A DNA stretch of 64,000 nucleotides, from the NCBI GenBank assembly GCA_903886975.1, contig CAISOB010000071.1, positions 1 through 64,000 of the forward strand, given 5' to 3'. Source of the DNA: an uncultured beta proteobacterium (GTDB taxonomy: Bacteria; Pseudomonadota; Gammaproteobacteria; Burkholderiales; Rhodocyclaceae). The position numbers were made by a program, and so were the translations under genes. Below the pieces are notes generated by a model. The model saw only the letters and a list, made by a program, of their open reading frames with translations. It made no database searches and was not told the DNA's origin. Position 1 is the stretch's first letter, and each line of letters begins with the position of its first letter. Of the stretch, positions 55,107-63,864 are shown piece after piece.

Positions 55107-58100
55107 TCAGGCGCGAAGCTGCTGGAACATCTCCTTGACCGCTGTAACGCGATCGGCAAGGGTCGGGCAGAGCCGCTTGAGCGATAGCTTGTCCTGTCCG
55201 GCGAGTCTGTAGTTCCTGTCCTTCTGGATCAGGCTGATGACGCGTAGCGGGTCGATCGGCGGGTTGGGCTCGAAGTGCACGATGATCTGCTCGGCCGTGG
55301 CGTCGAGCTTGACGATGCCAAGCGGCTTGCAGAGCAGGCGCAGGCGGTGGCTCTCGAGCAGGCATTGGGCCTGTGGCGGCAGTTCGCCGAAGCGGTCGAT
55401 GAGTTCCTCGTACATGGCGGCGATGTCATCGAGCGACTGCCCGTTGGCCAGACGCTTGTAAAGCGTGAGGCGCTCGTGCACGTCGGGCGCGTAGCCGCTC
55501 GGCAACAGCGCCGGTAAGTGCAGATTGATTTCGGTGGCGATGCCCAGCGGCTGCGTGAGATCGGGTTCCTTGCCTTCCTTCAGCGCGGCGACGGCGCGGT
55601 TGAGCATTTCGGTAAACAGATTGAAGCCGACCTCCTGCATTTCGCCCGACTGGTTTTCGCCGAGCACCTCGCCGGCGCCGCGGATTTCGAGGTCGTGCAT
55701 CGCCAGATAGAAACCGGCGCCGAGCTCGTCCATCATCTGGATCGCCTCGAGGCGCCGGCGCGCCTGCTTGTTCAAGCCGCTGGAGCTGTCGGCGTTGTAA
55801 TCGTTGGGTGTCAGCAGATAGGCATAAGCCTGGTGGTGCGAGCGCCCGACGCGGCCGCGCAGCTGGTGCAACTGCGCGAGGCCGAACTTTTCGGCGCGGT
55901 TGATGATGATGGTATTGGCATGCGGGTTGTCGATGCCGGTCTCGATGATCGTCGTGCACAGCAGCAGGTTGGCGCGCTGCTGCGTGAACTCGCGCATCAC
56001 GCGTTCGAGCTCGCGCTCGTTCATCTGGCCATGGCCGACGACGATGCGCGCTTCGGGCAAAAGCTTCGTGAGCTTGTCGCGCATGTTCTCGATGGTGTCC
56101 ACCTCGTTGTGCAGGAAGTACACCTGGCCGCCGCGCTTGAATTCGCGCAGCAGCGCTTCGCGGATGATGCCGTCGGAATATCTCGAGACGAAGGTCTTGA
56201 TCGCCAGGCGCTTCTGCGGCGCCGTGGCGATCACCGAAAAGTCGCGCAGGCCTTCCAGCGACATACCCAGCGTGCGCGGGATCGGCGTCGCGGAAAGCGT
56301 CAGCACGTCGACCTCGGCGCGCAGCGCCTTGAGCGCCTCTTTCTGGCGCACGCCGAAGCGGTGTTCCTCGTCGATGATGACGAGGCCGAGGCGGGTGAAT
56401 TTGACGTCTTTTTGCAGGAGCTTGTGCGTGCCGATGACGATGTCGACGCGGCCTTCGGCGAGTTCCTTGAGCGCCTGCGCCGTGTCCTTGCCGGTCCTGA
56501 AGCGGGAGAGCTCGACGAGCTTGACCGGCCACTCGGCGAAGCGGTCGCTGAAAGTCCCGAAATGCTGTTCGCTGAGCAGCGTCGTCGGGCACAGCACCGC
56601 CACCTGCTTGCCGCCGGCCACGGCGCAGAAAGCCGCGCGCAGGGCGACTTCGGTCTTGCCGAAACCGACATCGCCGCACACCAGCCGGTCCATCGGCCGG
56701 CCCGATTTCATGTCGGCGATCACGGCGTCGATCGCTGCGGCCTGGTCGGGCGTTTCCTCGAAGGCGAAGCCGTCGGAAAAAGCCTCGTAATCGCGCGCCG
56801 CAAACTCGAAGGCGTGGCCCTGGCGCGCCGCGCGCAGCGCGTAGAGCGCGAGCAATTCGGCCGCCGTATCGCGCGCCTGCATGGCCGCGCGGCGCTTGGC
56901 CTTTTCCCATTGCGGCGTGCCGAGCGTATGCAGCGGCGCGGCGTCGGGATCGGCACCCGAATAGCGCGAGATGACGTGCAACTGCGCGACCGGCACATAG
57001 AGCTTGGCGTCGCCGGCGTAATGCAGTTCGAGAAACTCCATCGCGCCTTCGCCGAGGTCGAGGTACACGAGTCCCCGATAGCGCGCGATTCCGTGCTGCT
57101 CATGCACGACCGGATCGCCGACCTTGAGCTCGGTGAGGTCGCGCAGCCAGTTGTCGAGCGAGGCTTTGCGCTGCGCGTCATGGCGCGTGCGGCGCGCCGG
57201 ACTGCCGGCGAAGAGTTCGGATTCGGTGATGAAGGCGTAGGTGGTCCCGCCGGTGTCGAGCTGGAAACCGTCATGCAGCGGCGCAACGCCGAGCGCGAGC
57301 TTGGGCTCGCCGCAGAGAAAATCGCCGAGATCGCTACGGGCCTGGGGCTTGAGCCCGTACTCGGCGAACAGTTCGGACAGCGTTTCGCGCCGCCCGGCCG
57401 ATTCGGCGAGCAGGAGGATACGGCCGGGAAAGCCGTCGATGAAAGTCTTCAGGCCGCTCAGCGGGTCGTCGGCGCGGCGATTGACGGCGAGCGGCGACAG
57501 GGGGGCCGCCGGCCCGCCTTCGCCGGTGGACAGAATCAGCCGGGCATAAGGCTTGGCGGCGCTAAAGAACGGTTCCTCGGCGAGAAAAAGGTCGCCGGGC
57601 GGCAGCAGCGGCCGGCTGTGCTCGCCCGAGAGCATGGCGTAACGCGACTGGGCGTCGCGCCAGAAGGAACGGATGGCTTCGGGAACATCGTTGTGCAGGC
57701 AAAGCAGCGCATCTTGCGGTAGGTAGTCGAAGAGCGTCGCCGTCGCGTCGAAGAAGAGCGGCAGCCAGTATTCGATGCCGGCCGACGGAATGCCGTTCGA
57801 GACGTCCTTGTAAATTCCCGAGCGCGCCGGGTCGCCTTCGAAGCGTTCGCGAAAGCGCTGGCGGAAGTGCGTGCGGCCCTTGTCGTCGAGCGGAAATTCG
57901 CGCGCCGGCAGCAGCCTGATTTCGGGTACCGGGTAGAGCGTACGCTGGGTATCGACGTCGAAGGTCTTGATGCTCTCGATTTCGTCGCCGAAGAGGTCAA
58001 GGCGAAAGGGCAGCGGCGAACCCATCGGGAAGAGATCGACGAGACCGCCGCGCACCGAATATTCGCCGGGGGCGACGACTTGCGTCACGTGCGCATAACC

Positions 58101-58580
58101 GGCCAGCGTCAGCTGAGCGCGGAAGCGTTCGGCGTCGAGCCTCTCGCCGTTCTTCAGGAAGAAGGTGTAGGCCGCGAGGTAGCTTGGCGGCGTCAGGCGA
58201 TAGACCGCGGTCGAGGCTGGTACCAGCAGGACATCGCATTCGCCGCGCATGACGCCGTAGAGCGTCGCCAGGCGCTCGGAGATCAGGTCGTGGTGCGGCG
58301 AGAAGCTGTCGTAGGGCAAGGTTTCCCAGTCGGGCAAAAGGCGCACGCGCAGTTCGGGCGCGAACCAGGGGATTTCATCGAGCAGGCGCTGCGCGTCGCC
58401 GGCACTCGCCGTGAGCACTGCCAAGAGGCGCTGCTTGCCCGCCAGACGGGCGATATAGAGCGCGTCGGCCGATCCCGCGAACGGCGGCAGCTGTGTGCGT
58501 TCGCCGGCCTTAAACGCGGGCAGGGCGAGCGGCAGAAGATCGGCCGGCGATGAAGGAGACGCAGGTTTGGCTGGCGGCAC
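55107..58580 (-). CDS. mfd: Transcription-repair coupling factor Mfd
   Basis: A 1157-residue ATP-dependent translocase that removes stalled RNA polymerase and recruits UvrA. The N-terminal UvrB-like part has 'LPDWETLPYDSFSPHHDLIS'. An RNA-polymerase-interacting domain follows ('DPVVHEQHGIARYRGL', about 490-505). The helicase has Walker A 'GDVGFGKTEVALRAAF' near 633 and 'IDEEHRFG' near 735, and a C-terminal TRCF domain ends the protein. The start is GTG at 58580; no ribosome site is evident in the short leader. Full length. Long antisense frames opposite this gene are composition shadows. Confidence 0.96.
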   Translation of the reverse strand: MPPAKPASPSSPADLLPLALPAFKAGERTQLPPFAGSADALYIARLAGKQRLLAVLTASAGDAQRLLDEIPWFAPELRVRLLPDWETLPYDSFSPHHDLISERLATLYGVMRGECDVLLVPASTAVYRLTPPSYLAAYTFFLKNGERLDAERFRAQLTLAGYAHVTQVVAPGEYSVRGGLVDLFPMGSPLPFRLDLFGDEIESIKTFDVDTQRTLYPVPEIRLLPAREFPLDDKGRTHFRQRFRERFEGDPARSGIYKDVSNGIPSAGIEYWLPLFFDATATLFDYLPQDALLCLHNDVPEAIRSFWRDAQSRYAMLSGEHSRPLLPPGDLFLAEEPFFSAAKPYARLILSTGEGGPAAPLSPLAVNRRADDPLSGLKTFIDGFPGRILLLAESAGRRETLSELFAEYGLKPQARSDLGDFLCGEPKLALGVAPLHDGFQLDTGGTTYAFITESELFAGSPARRTRHDAQRKASLDNWLRDLTELKVGDPVVHEQHGIARYRGLVYLDLGEGAMEFLELHYAGDAKLYVPVAQLHVISRYSGADPDAAPLHTLGTPQWEKAKRRAAMQARDTAAELLALYALRAARQGHAFEFAARDYEAFSDGFAFEETPDQAAAIDAVIADMKSGRPMDRLVCGDVGFGKTEVALRAAFCAVAGGKQVAVLCPTTLLSEQHFGTFSDRFAEWPVKLVELSRFRTGKDTAQALKELAEGRVDIVIGTHKLLQKDVKFTRLGLVIIDEEHRFGVRQKEALKALRAEVDVLTLSATPIPRTLGMSLEGLRDFSVIATAPQKRLAIKTFVSRYSDGIIREALLREFKRGGQVYFLHNEVDTIENMRDKLTKLLPEARIVVGHGQMNERELERVMREFTQQRANLLLCTTIIETGIDNPHANTIIINRAEKFGLAQLHQLRGRVGRSHHQAYAYLLTPNDYNADSSSGLNKQARRRLEAIQMMDELGAGFYLAMHDLEIRGAGEVLGENQSGEMQEVGFNLFTEMLNRAVAALKEGKEPDLTQPLGIATEINLHLPALLPSGYAPDVHERLTLYKRLANGQSLDDIAAMYEELIDRFGELPPQAQCLLESHRLRLLCKPLGIVKLDATAEQIIVHFEPNPPIDPLRVISLIQKDRNYRLAGQDKLSLKRLCPTLADRVTAVKEMFQQLRA

Positions 58581-58615
58581 GGGAGGCGATTGAAGACAGT
58601 GCAGGGGAGCGATGC

Positions 58616-58621
58616 ATTATA
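58616..58621 (-). promoter_or_regulatory. Consensus -10 element upstream of mfd
   Basis: On the minus strand TATAAT occurs 36 nt before the mfd GTG codon. Transcription would start about 28 nt upstream of the start codon. No clear -35 hexamer accompanies it. Confidence 0.45.
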
Positions 58622-59018
58622 GCCGATCAGGCTTGGCGACTCGCTCTGCGCGGCAGATCTCGAACCGATAATCCACTGCGGCGGCGCCGAGACACAGCGA
58701 GATTGCGGAGGACGGCGAACAATGCATTCTGCGTGCCAATTCGATCGCTCGTAACGCACGGCACCCGTCCCCGGAATGCGCGAGAACCCACGCCGAAAAG
58801 ATTGCATTTTGCCGCGTCTAGCGCAAGACTGGTGATCTCGGTATCGTGTCTTCTGATGCTCCAGAGCGGACGATTTCCTACCGCGGTTCCCGGCCAAAGC
58901 CCGACCTTCGAAGACTTTCTTTATAGCGGTCGTTCGCTGTAAAGTGGAAACATCCTCTGACCTTCCCGATATCATCAGGCCTCTCGAATAATTGGCAGGC
59001 CACTCCGGCGGATAATCT
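58622..59018. other. Gene-free stretch between mfd and the cupin gene
   Basis: About 400 bases. A rightward open frame at 58550-58942 begins inside mfd, is arginine-rich and has no family resemblance, so it is not called. I see no RNA gene. AT content rises towards the cupin gene. Confidence 0.4.
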
Positions 59019-59363
59019 ATGAGCAAGATTTCCATACAAAACGCTGAGCACTATGTCTGGGGTGACAACTGCGACGGCTGGCATCTCCTCAAAGACCCTA
59101 ATCTTCATGTCATTCGAGAATCTGTTCCGCCTTGCAAGTTTGAAAAGCGTCACTTCCACACGAATGCGCAGCAGTTCTTTTTCATTCTTACGGGTCAAGC
59201 CATTATGGAATTAGAAGGTCGGGAATACTCCCTTACCGCTGGGGAGGGTATTCACATCCCTGCGGGCAAACCACACCAGTTCAAGAACCCGTACAATCAG
59301 GTCGTCGAGTTTCTGGTTATCTCCAATCCAACGACACGCGGGGATCGTAGCGACCTGAGCTAA
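59019..59363 (+). CDS. Small cupin-domain protein
   Basis: A 114-residue single-domain cupin. Motif 1 appears as 'KRHFHTNAQQFFFILTG' (about 43-59) with candidate metal ligands His45 and His47 and a Gln where Glu is common. Motif 2 is 'GIHIPAGKPHQFKNP' with the second histidine. Such proteins bind metals and small ligands or act as isomerases; nothing here fixes the substrate. The gene is isolated, its base composition is visibly more AT-rich than its neighbours, and both flanks lack genes, suggesting acquisition from elsewhere. Confidence 0.82.
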   Translation: MSKISIQNAEHYVWGDNCDGWHLLKDPNLHVIRESVPPCKFEKRHFHTNAQQFFFILTGQAIMELEGREYSLTAGEGIHIPAGKPHQFKNPYNQVVEFLVISNPTTRGDRSDLS

Positions 59364-59668
59364 TCTTTTTCCGCTAAACGACTGCTATCCAAGAACGTCA
59401 AGGTCTGGTTTGGGTCGCGAAGAGCCAATCACCTAATGGGATTCACCGCCAGAAGGCGGCCATTGAAGTGTGGATACTCGAAACACTGATTAAGAAATCT
59501 GTGGTTACTGTGACGCATTCTGAGGTGGCAGGCTAGGCAACAATATCGCTGGCCGGTTCCTCAAGAATAGGCACAAGGAATTCAGCGCGCGCACGCTTTG
59601 ACACTCTTCGCCGCGTTATCTCTGCCTCTCCGGACCTAAGCGGTGGACATTGAAGCTGGACGGACGCG
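59364..59668. other. Gene-free, relatively AT-rich stretch; possible gene remnant
   Basis: About 300 bases after the cupin gene. A start-less open frame at 59378-59536 encodes a protein-like string containing 'GIHRQKAAIEVWILETLIKK' before a TAG. It may be a decayed gene end, but I recognise no family, and 52 open codons can occur by chance. Confidence 0.3.
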
Positions 59669-60691
59669 TCATGCCGCTATCGTTTCGGCCTGCTCCTGGG
59701 CTTTTAGCGCGAGTTCGCAGACCTTGAAGCAGTGCGCGTGGCTCATTGCGCTTTCGGTGCGTTCAAAGATATCGCGCTGCAGATCGGTGTAATACGGCAG
59801 CGCCGCGCCGGAACAGTCGATGTAGCGCGTGCCTTCGTTGTTGACCAGGAACAGGTGATCCTTGCCCGGGCGGCCGGCGATGTCGACGTATTTGCGCAGT
59901 TCGATGTAGCCTTCCGTGCCGAGCAGGGTCAGGCGCCCGTCGCCCCAGGTGGACAGCCCGTCGGGCGTGAACCAGTCGACGCGGATGTAGCCGCTTGCGG
60001 CGCCGTGTGCGAGCATGATTTCGCCAAAATCCTGAAAACCCGGGTCATCCGGGTGAGCTAGATTGCCGACCCGCGACATGACGATGCGGGCGTCATCGGC
60101 GCCAGTGAAGTGCAGGAACTGGTCGATCTGATGCGAAGCGACGTCGACCAGGATGCCGCCGTAATCCCGCGCGGTGAAAAACCATGCCGGACGCGTATGG
60201 CGGTTCAGCCGGTGCGGCCCGAGACCAATGGTTTGCAGCACCTGCCCAATGGCGCCGCTGCGTACGAGTTCGGTGGCCGTCGTGACGGCGCGAACTTCGA
60301 AGCGCTCGGTAAAGTTAACGGAATAGATCCGTCCCGTCTCGCGCTGCAGGTGCTGTACCTCGGCAAGTTGCGCGAAGGTGGTCAGCCCCGGCTTGTCGAC
60401 CATGAAGTCCTTGCCGTGACGCATGACCTCGATGCCGAAATCGGCGCGCTCGCGCGGGATCGCCGCACAGGTAATCAACTGGATGCCCGGATCTTCGAGC
60501 AACTCGCGCCGATCGGCGACACGCTTGATCGTCGGGAAGCGTTCGACGAAACCGGCCATGGTCTGGACGTCTTCGCGCGTCCAGTAGCCTGCGCATTCTG
60601 CGCCTATGGCTAGCAGGCTGCTGACCTGGTCGTAGATATGACGGTGGTCTATACCGATCACACCGAAGCGCAGTTTGGGGTATTTGCTCAT
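59669..60691 (-). CDS. Gfo/Idh/MocA family NAD(P)-dependent oxidoreductase
   Basis: A 340-residue dehydrogenase-fold protein. The Rossmann start is 'RFGVIGIDHRHIYDQVSSLL', unusual in having IDHRH in place of the common GxGxxG/A run. The active-site lysine motif is 'MVDKPGLTT' (the EKP motif of the family), followed by 'YGGILVDVASHQIDQFLHF' with the conserved aspartate and histidine. It is the last gene of the leftward ABC transporter operon, 11 nt after the enolase-superfamily gene. It probably oxidises or reduces a sugar or polyol derivative made from the imported substrate. Confidence 0.87.
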   Translation of the reverse strand: MSKYPKLRFGVIGIDHRHIYDQVSSLLAIGAECAGYWTREDVQTMAGFVERFPTIKRVADRRELLEDPGIQLITCAAIPRERADFGIEVMRHGKDFMVDKPGLTTFAQLAEVQHLQRETGRIYSVNFTERFEVRAVTTATELVRSGAIGQVLQTIGLGPHRLNRHTRPAWFFTARDYGGILVDVASHQIDQFLHFTGADDARIVMSRVGNLAHPDDPGFQDFGEIMLAHGAASGYIRVDWFTPDGLSTWGDGRLTLLGTEGYIELRKYVDIAGRPGKDHLFLVNNEGTRYIDCSGAALPYYTDLQRDIFERTESAMSHAHCFKVCELALKAQEQAETIAA

Positions 60692-60702
60692 GTCGATATC
60701 TC

Positions 60703-61992
60703 TCAGGCAAACATTTCTTCGTAATGTTTTGACGGCAGAAACAGGCCGCCGCTTTTTTCGTAATAATCGGCGTCAAGATCGAAGACGCCCTGCCTTGTCA
60801 TCGACCACAATGCCTGCGGTAACGGATGGTAGCTGCGCATCGCGGGCCAATTACGGTAGTTCTGGTGGCCGTTTGTTTCGAGGAGTCCGAGGCCGATTCC
60901 CGGAAAGGGGGCGAGTCTTGCGGCAACGTTCTTGTTCCACTCGACGAGGATGGGATTGACCGTCAGGTCGGCGCAGAAGCATGGGACCGCGCGTTGATGT
61001 GCCGCCTGGGCGACTTTTAGAGTCATGCTCAGGGTCTTGGCGATGGCCTTCAGGGCGATCGCCTGATAGCCCATCTGCATGCGGGCGATGGCATCGACGT
61101 CGGTGTGCGCGCTTTCGTCGGCGGCAATGCGCACCGGAATGTCGCTGATATCGGCTTCGAATTCCTCGGCGAAGGGCTCCTCGATGATGGCGATCTGCTC
61201 GAACGCACCGATCTTCCGGGCATGGTCGAGCAGGCGCAGCAGCGTTTCCTTCTTCTCGTAGCGTTGATTGGCGTCAAAGTAATACGGCAGCTTTCCGTCT
61301 TTGCTGTGCGGGGTGCGCGCATTACCAATTGCCTGGTGTATGGCAGACAGGCGTGCCTTGTCCTTCTCCAGCATCTCCTCCTGCGTTCCCGGCTGGCCGA
61401 TCTTGATCTTCATGAAGAAATAGCCGGTGTCGACGGCGGCTTTGATTTCATCTACCGGAACGCTGTAAGCCATCAGCGGAATGCTGGCGACCTGTTGATG
61501 GCGATGCGCGAGGGCCGGCCGGTAAGCTTCGGGGATCAGCGCATCGAAAGTGCTCAGACCGTTCTCGGCTGCATAAAGTAGCCAGGCCGCGTTATCGATG
61601 CCGACCAGAGCGTTCAATGCGAAGGTCTTGCGCAGTCGGGTATTGCCGGATATCTTCTTGCCGTAGGCATATATCTCTTCGAGGATGGAATCGAGCAAGT
61701 CGACCGGCGTGACGAAGGATCTTCCCTTGATCAGTTGCAGCGCATACTCGGTCAGCGCGAACATCAGCGCGTTGCCGCCGCTTTCCGAATGCGCCGCGAA
61801 GACTTGCGCATCGCTCCACAGCACGCTCTGCGTGCCTAGTCCGATTTTCCGGGTTCCCGACGCGCTGCGCAGCAGGGCGACGGTCTGCCAAATCTCGGTC
61901 ATGTAGCCGCCCTTGAAGCCGAAAGGCCGGATCAGGGGCTCGCGCTCGAAGTTGGAATTGACCGCGGCAATCGTTATCTCTGTTGTTGGCAT
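60703..61992 (-). CDS. Enolase-superfamily enzyme (mandelate racemase/muconate lactonising type)
   Basis: A 429-residue enzyme with a capping domain and TIM barrel. Acid-base motif KIK is at 195-197, the metal ligands are Asp240 ('YFDANQRY'), Glu271 or Glu272 ('IIEEPF') and Asp292/Glu293 ('AADES'), and a second-side lysine, Lys315, is in 'ALKAIAK'. This set fits the muconate lactonising/dipeptide epimerase branch rather than mandelate racemase with its His-Asp dyad. Expected chemistry is proton abstraction next to a carboxylate: epimerisation, dehydration or cycloisomerisation. Substrate unknown. It lies one base after the ABC ATPase gene. Confidence 0.87.
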   Translation of the reverse strand: MPTTEITIAAVNSNFEREPLIRPFGFKGGYMTEIWQTVALLRSASGTRKIGLGTQSVLWSDAQVFAAHSESGGNALMFALTEYALQLIKGRSFVTPVDLLDSILEEIYAYGKKISGNTRLRKTFALNALVGIDNAAWLLYAAENGLSTFDALIPEAYRPALAHRHQQVASIPLMAYSVPVDEIKAAVDTGYFFMKIKIGQPGTQEEMLEKDKARLSAIHQAIGNARTPHSKDGKLPYYFDANQRYEKKETLLRLLDHARKIGAFEQIAIIEEPFAEEFEADISDIPVRIAADESAHTDVDAIARMQMGYQAIALKAIAKTLSMTLKVAQAAHQRAVPCFCADLTVNPILVEWNKNVAARLAPFPGIGLGLLETNGHQNYRNWPAMRSYHPLPQALWSMTRQGVFDLDADYYEKSGGLFLPSKHYEEMFA

Positions 61993-61993
61993 A

Positions 61994-62773
61994 CTAGTGG
62001 TCGAGGCTGCCTTGTGTGTAGAAATGCGAGCGCACCTGCTTGGCCAACACCGCGAACTCGGGCGAGCCCATCATGTCGAGCGTGCGTGGACGCGGCAGGT
62101 CGATGGCATAGATTGCGGTAATCGAACTCGGGCGCTCGCTCATCACGATCACCCGGTCGGAGAGGAACACCGCTTCGGGGATGCTGTGCGTGATCAGCAT
62201 AACCGTCTTTTTTGACGCGAGCCAGATGCGCTGCAGTTCGAGGTTCATCTTCTCGCGCGTCAAGGCGTCAAGCGCCCCGAAAGGCTCGTCCATCAGCAGG
62301 ACCGAAGGATCGTGCAACAGCGCGCGGCAGATCGATGCGCGCTGCTGCATTCCGCCTGACAACTGCCACGGGTATTTCCCTTCAAAGCCGGTCAGCCCTG
62401 CCATGTCGATCAGTCTTTGCGCCTCGGCCAGGGCTTCTCCACTTGGCATGTGGCGAATTTCAGCCTGCAGCAGGATGTTGTCGAGCACCGTACGCCAGGC
62501 GAGCAGCACGGCGTTTTGAAAGACGATGCCGACATCGCGCTGTGGACCGGTGATGGCCTGTCCCGCCAGGGTCAGTGTTCCGCCGGTGAGTGGCAGAAGA
62601 CCCGCGACCATCTTGAGCAGGGTGCTCTTGCCGCAACCCGAGGGTCCGACGACCGAGATAAACTCGCCTTCGGCAATGGCAAAATCCAGGAGGCGCAGCG
62701 ACTCGACCGGACCGTCCTTGGTCTGATAGATTTTGGAGACGGCGCGCGCTTCGATCAGGGGAACACTGCTCAT
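61994..62773 (-). CDS. ABC transporter ATP-binding protein, NitT/TauT type
   Basis: A 259-residue ATPase of the nitrate/sulfonate/taurine importer group. Walker A is GPSGCGKST, signature 'QLSGGMQQRASICRALLHDP', Walker B 'VLLMDEPFGALDALTREKM' and switch 'ITHSIPEAVFLSDRVIVMS'. It energises the importer formed with the permease and binding protein encoded upstream on the same strand, 34 nt after the binding-protein gene. Confidence 0.93.
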   Translation of the reverse strand: MSSVPLIEARAVSKIYQTKDGPVESLRLLDFAIAEGEFISVVGPSGCGKSTLLKMVAGLLPLTGGTLTLAGQAITGPQRDVGIVFQNAVLLAWRTVLDNILLQAEIRHMPSGEALAEAQRLIDMAGLTGFEGKYPWQLSGGMQQRASICRALLHDPSVLLMDEPFGALDALTREKMNLELQRIWLASKKTVMLITHSIPEAVFLSDRVIVMSERPSSITAIYAIDLPRPRTLDMMGSPEFAVLAKQVRSHFYTQGSLDH

Positions 62774-62807
62774 GCTGGACCTAAAGGCTCGGGCTGGCGA
62801 CCGCGAA

Positions 62808-63809
62808 TCACTCGGCCGGCAGGAATTCGAGAGTTACATAATCCTCGGGCTTGCCGCGCGTTGCCGGATCCATGCCGCCGTATTGCACGAGCAGGTCGAG
62901 CGTATCGCTCACGTTCTTCATGCTGACGCGGAAGGGGCGTTGCTTGGCTGTCTCGGTAGTGTGATAAAGCGCGACGCTTTGCTTCATGCCGATGATCAGC
63001 GTTTCGCGCACCCCGACCTTCGGGTTGGCTTTGAGCATGGCGTCAACGGCCGCTTCGGGGCTCTTCTCGGCGGCTTCGGCAGCGCGCGTCGAAGCTCGCA
63101 TGAAGCGCTTCACGAGATCGGGATTATCGGTCAGGAGGTTCTTGTTGGCGACGATTCCCGAATTGATCTGGTTGATTCCCGAGTCGGCGAAACGGATCGC
63201 CGTCACCGGTTTGCCGGTCGCATCCTGCAACTTGACCGACTGGTCCATCACCGAACCGAGCAGCAGATCGGCCTGACCGGTCATGACGGCGTTAAGCTTG
63301 GTCTGGCCGTCGCCCGAGACGATCTTGACCTGATCGGCGGCAATATTGTTGATCTTGAGAAACAGCGGCCACATTTGCGAGACCGCGTCGCCGGGTGAGG
63401 TCGCGACGATCTTGCCGATGATGTCCTTCGGCGTCTTGATGCCTTTTTCCGTAAAGCCCATGGCGGCCATCGGGCTCAGCTGGAACAGCACGCCGGTCGA
63501 TTTGAGCGGTGCGCCCTTGGCCGCCGCCTTGATCATCGTGCCGATATCGATGTAACCGAATGTCGCGGACTTGGCGGCGACGGCTTGCGCGGTGACGCCC
63601 GAGCCGCGGCCTTCCTGGATTTCGAGGTCAATCCCCTCGTCGGCGTAGAAGCCGCGCTCCTTGCCGAGGAAGAAGGGGGCGTGTTCGCTGTACAAGTACC
63701 AGTTGAGCATCAGCGTGACTTTATCCTGCGGCTGCGCCTGCGCGGGCAGGGCGATGAGCGCCAGCGCGGCAACGACCGCGGCGATCAGGCTGGGTAGCAG
63801 TTTCTTCAT
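62808..63809 (-). CDS. ABC transporter substrate-binding protein, NitT/TauT (SsuA-like) type
   Basis: A 333-residue periplasmic receptor with a signal peptide (start MKKLLPSLIAAVVAALAL, ending AQAQPQ). The ATG at 63809 has AGGAG upstream. The mature start 'VTLMLNWYLYSEHAPFFLGK' and 'ERGFYADEGIDLEIQEGRGS' are typical of SsuA/THI5-like proteins, which bind sulfonates, thiamine precursors, aromatic acids and other organic anions. The operon partners suggest a carboxylated or sugar-like ligand rather than a sulfur compound. Confidence 0.9.
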   Translation of the reverse strand: MKKLLPSLIAAVVAALALIALPAQAQPQDKVTLMLNWYLYSEHAPFFLGKERGFYADEGIDLEIQEGRGSGVTAQAVAAKSATFGYIDIGTMIKAAAKGAPLKSTGVLFQLSPMAAMGFTEKGIKTPKDIIGKIVATSPGDAVSQMWPLFLKINNIAADQVKIVSGDGQTKLNAVMTGQADLLLGSVMDQSVKLQDATGKPVTAIRFADSGINQINSGIVANKNLLTDNPDLVKRFMRASTRAAEAAEKSPEAAVDAMLKANPKVGVRETLIIGMKQSVALYHTTETAKQRPFRVSMKNVSDTLDLLVQYGGMDPATRGKPEDYVTLEFLPAE

Positions 63810-63864
63810 GGCGAGTCTCCTGAGGTTGCTGAATGAATGAAAGCGGTGTGAAGGAAGAAAGAAC

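Noticed and set aside
55426..56910. 494-codon leftward frame overlapping mfd in another phase
   Set aside because: Arg/Ala-rich out-of-frame translation of mfd itself.
55518..57722. 734-codon rightward open frame inside mfd
   Set aside because: Antisense shadow of mfd; low-complexity composition and no motif.
58550..58942. 130-codon rightward frame starting inside mfd
   Set aside because: Begins within the mfd coding sequence and shows no recognisable domain or start signal.
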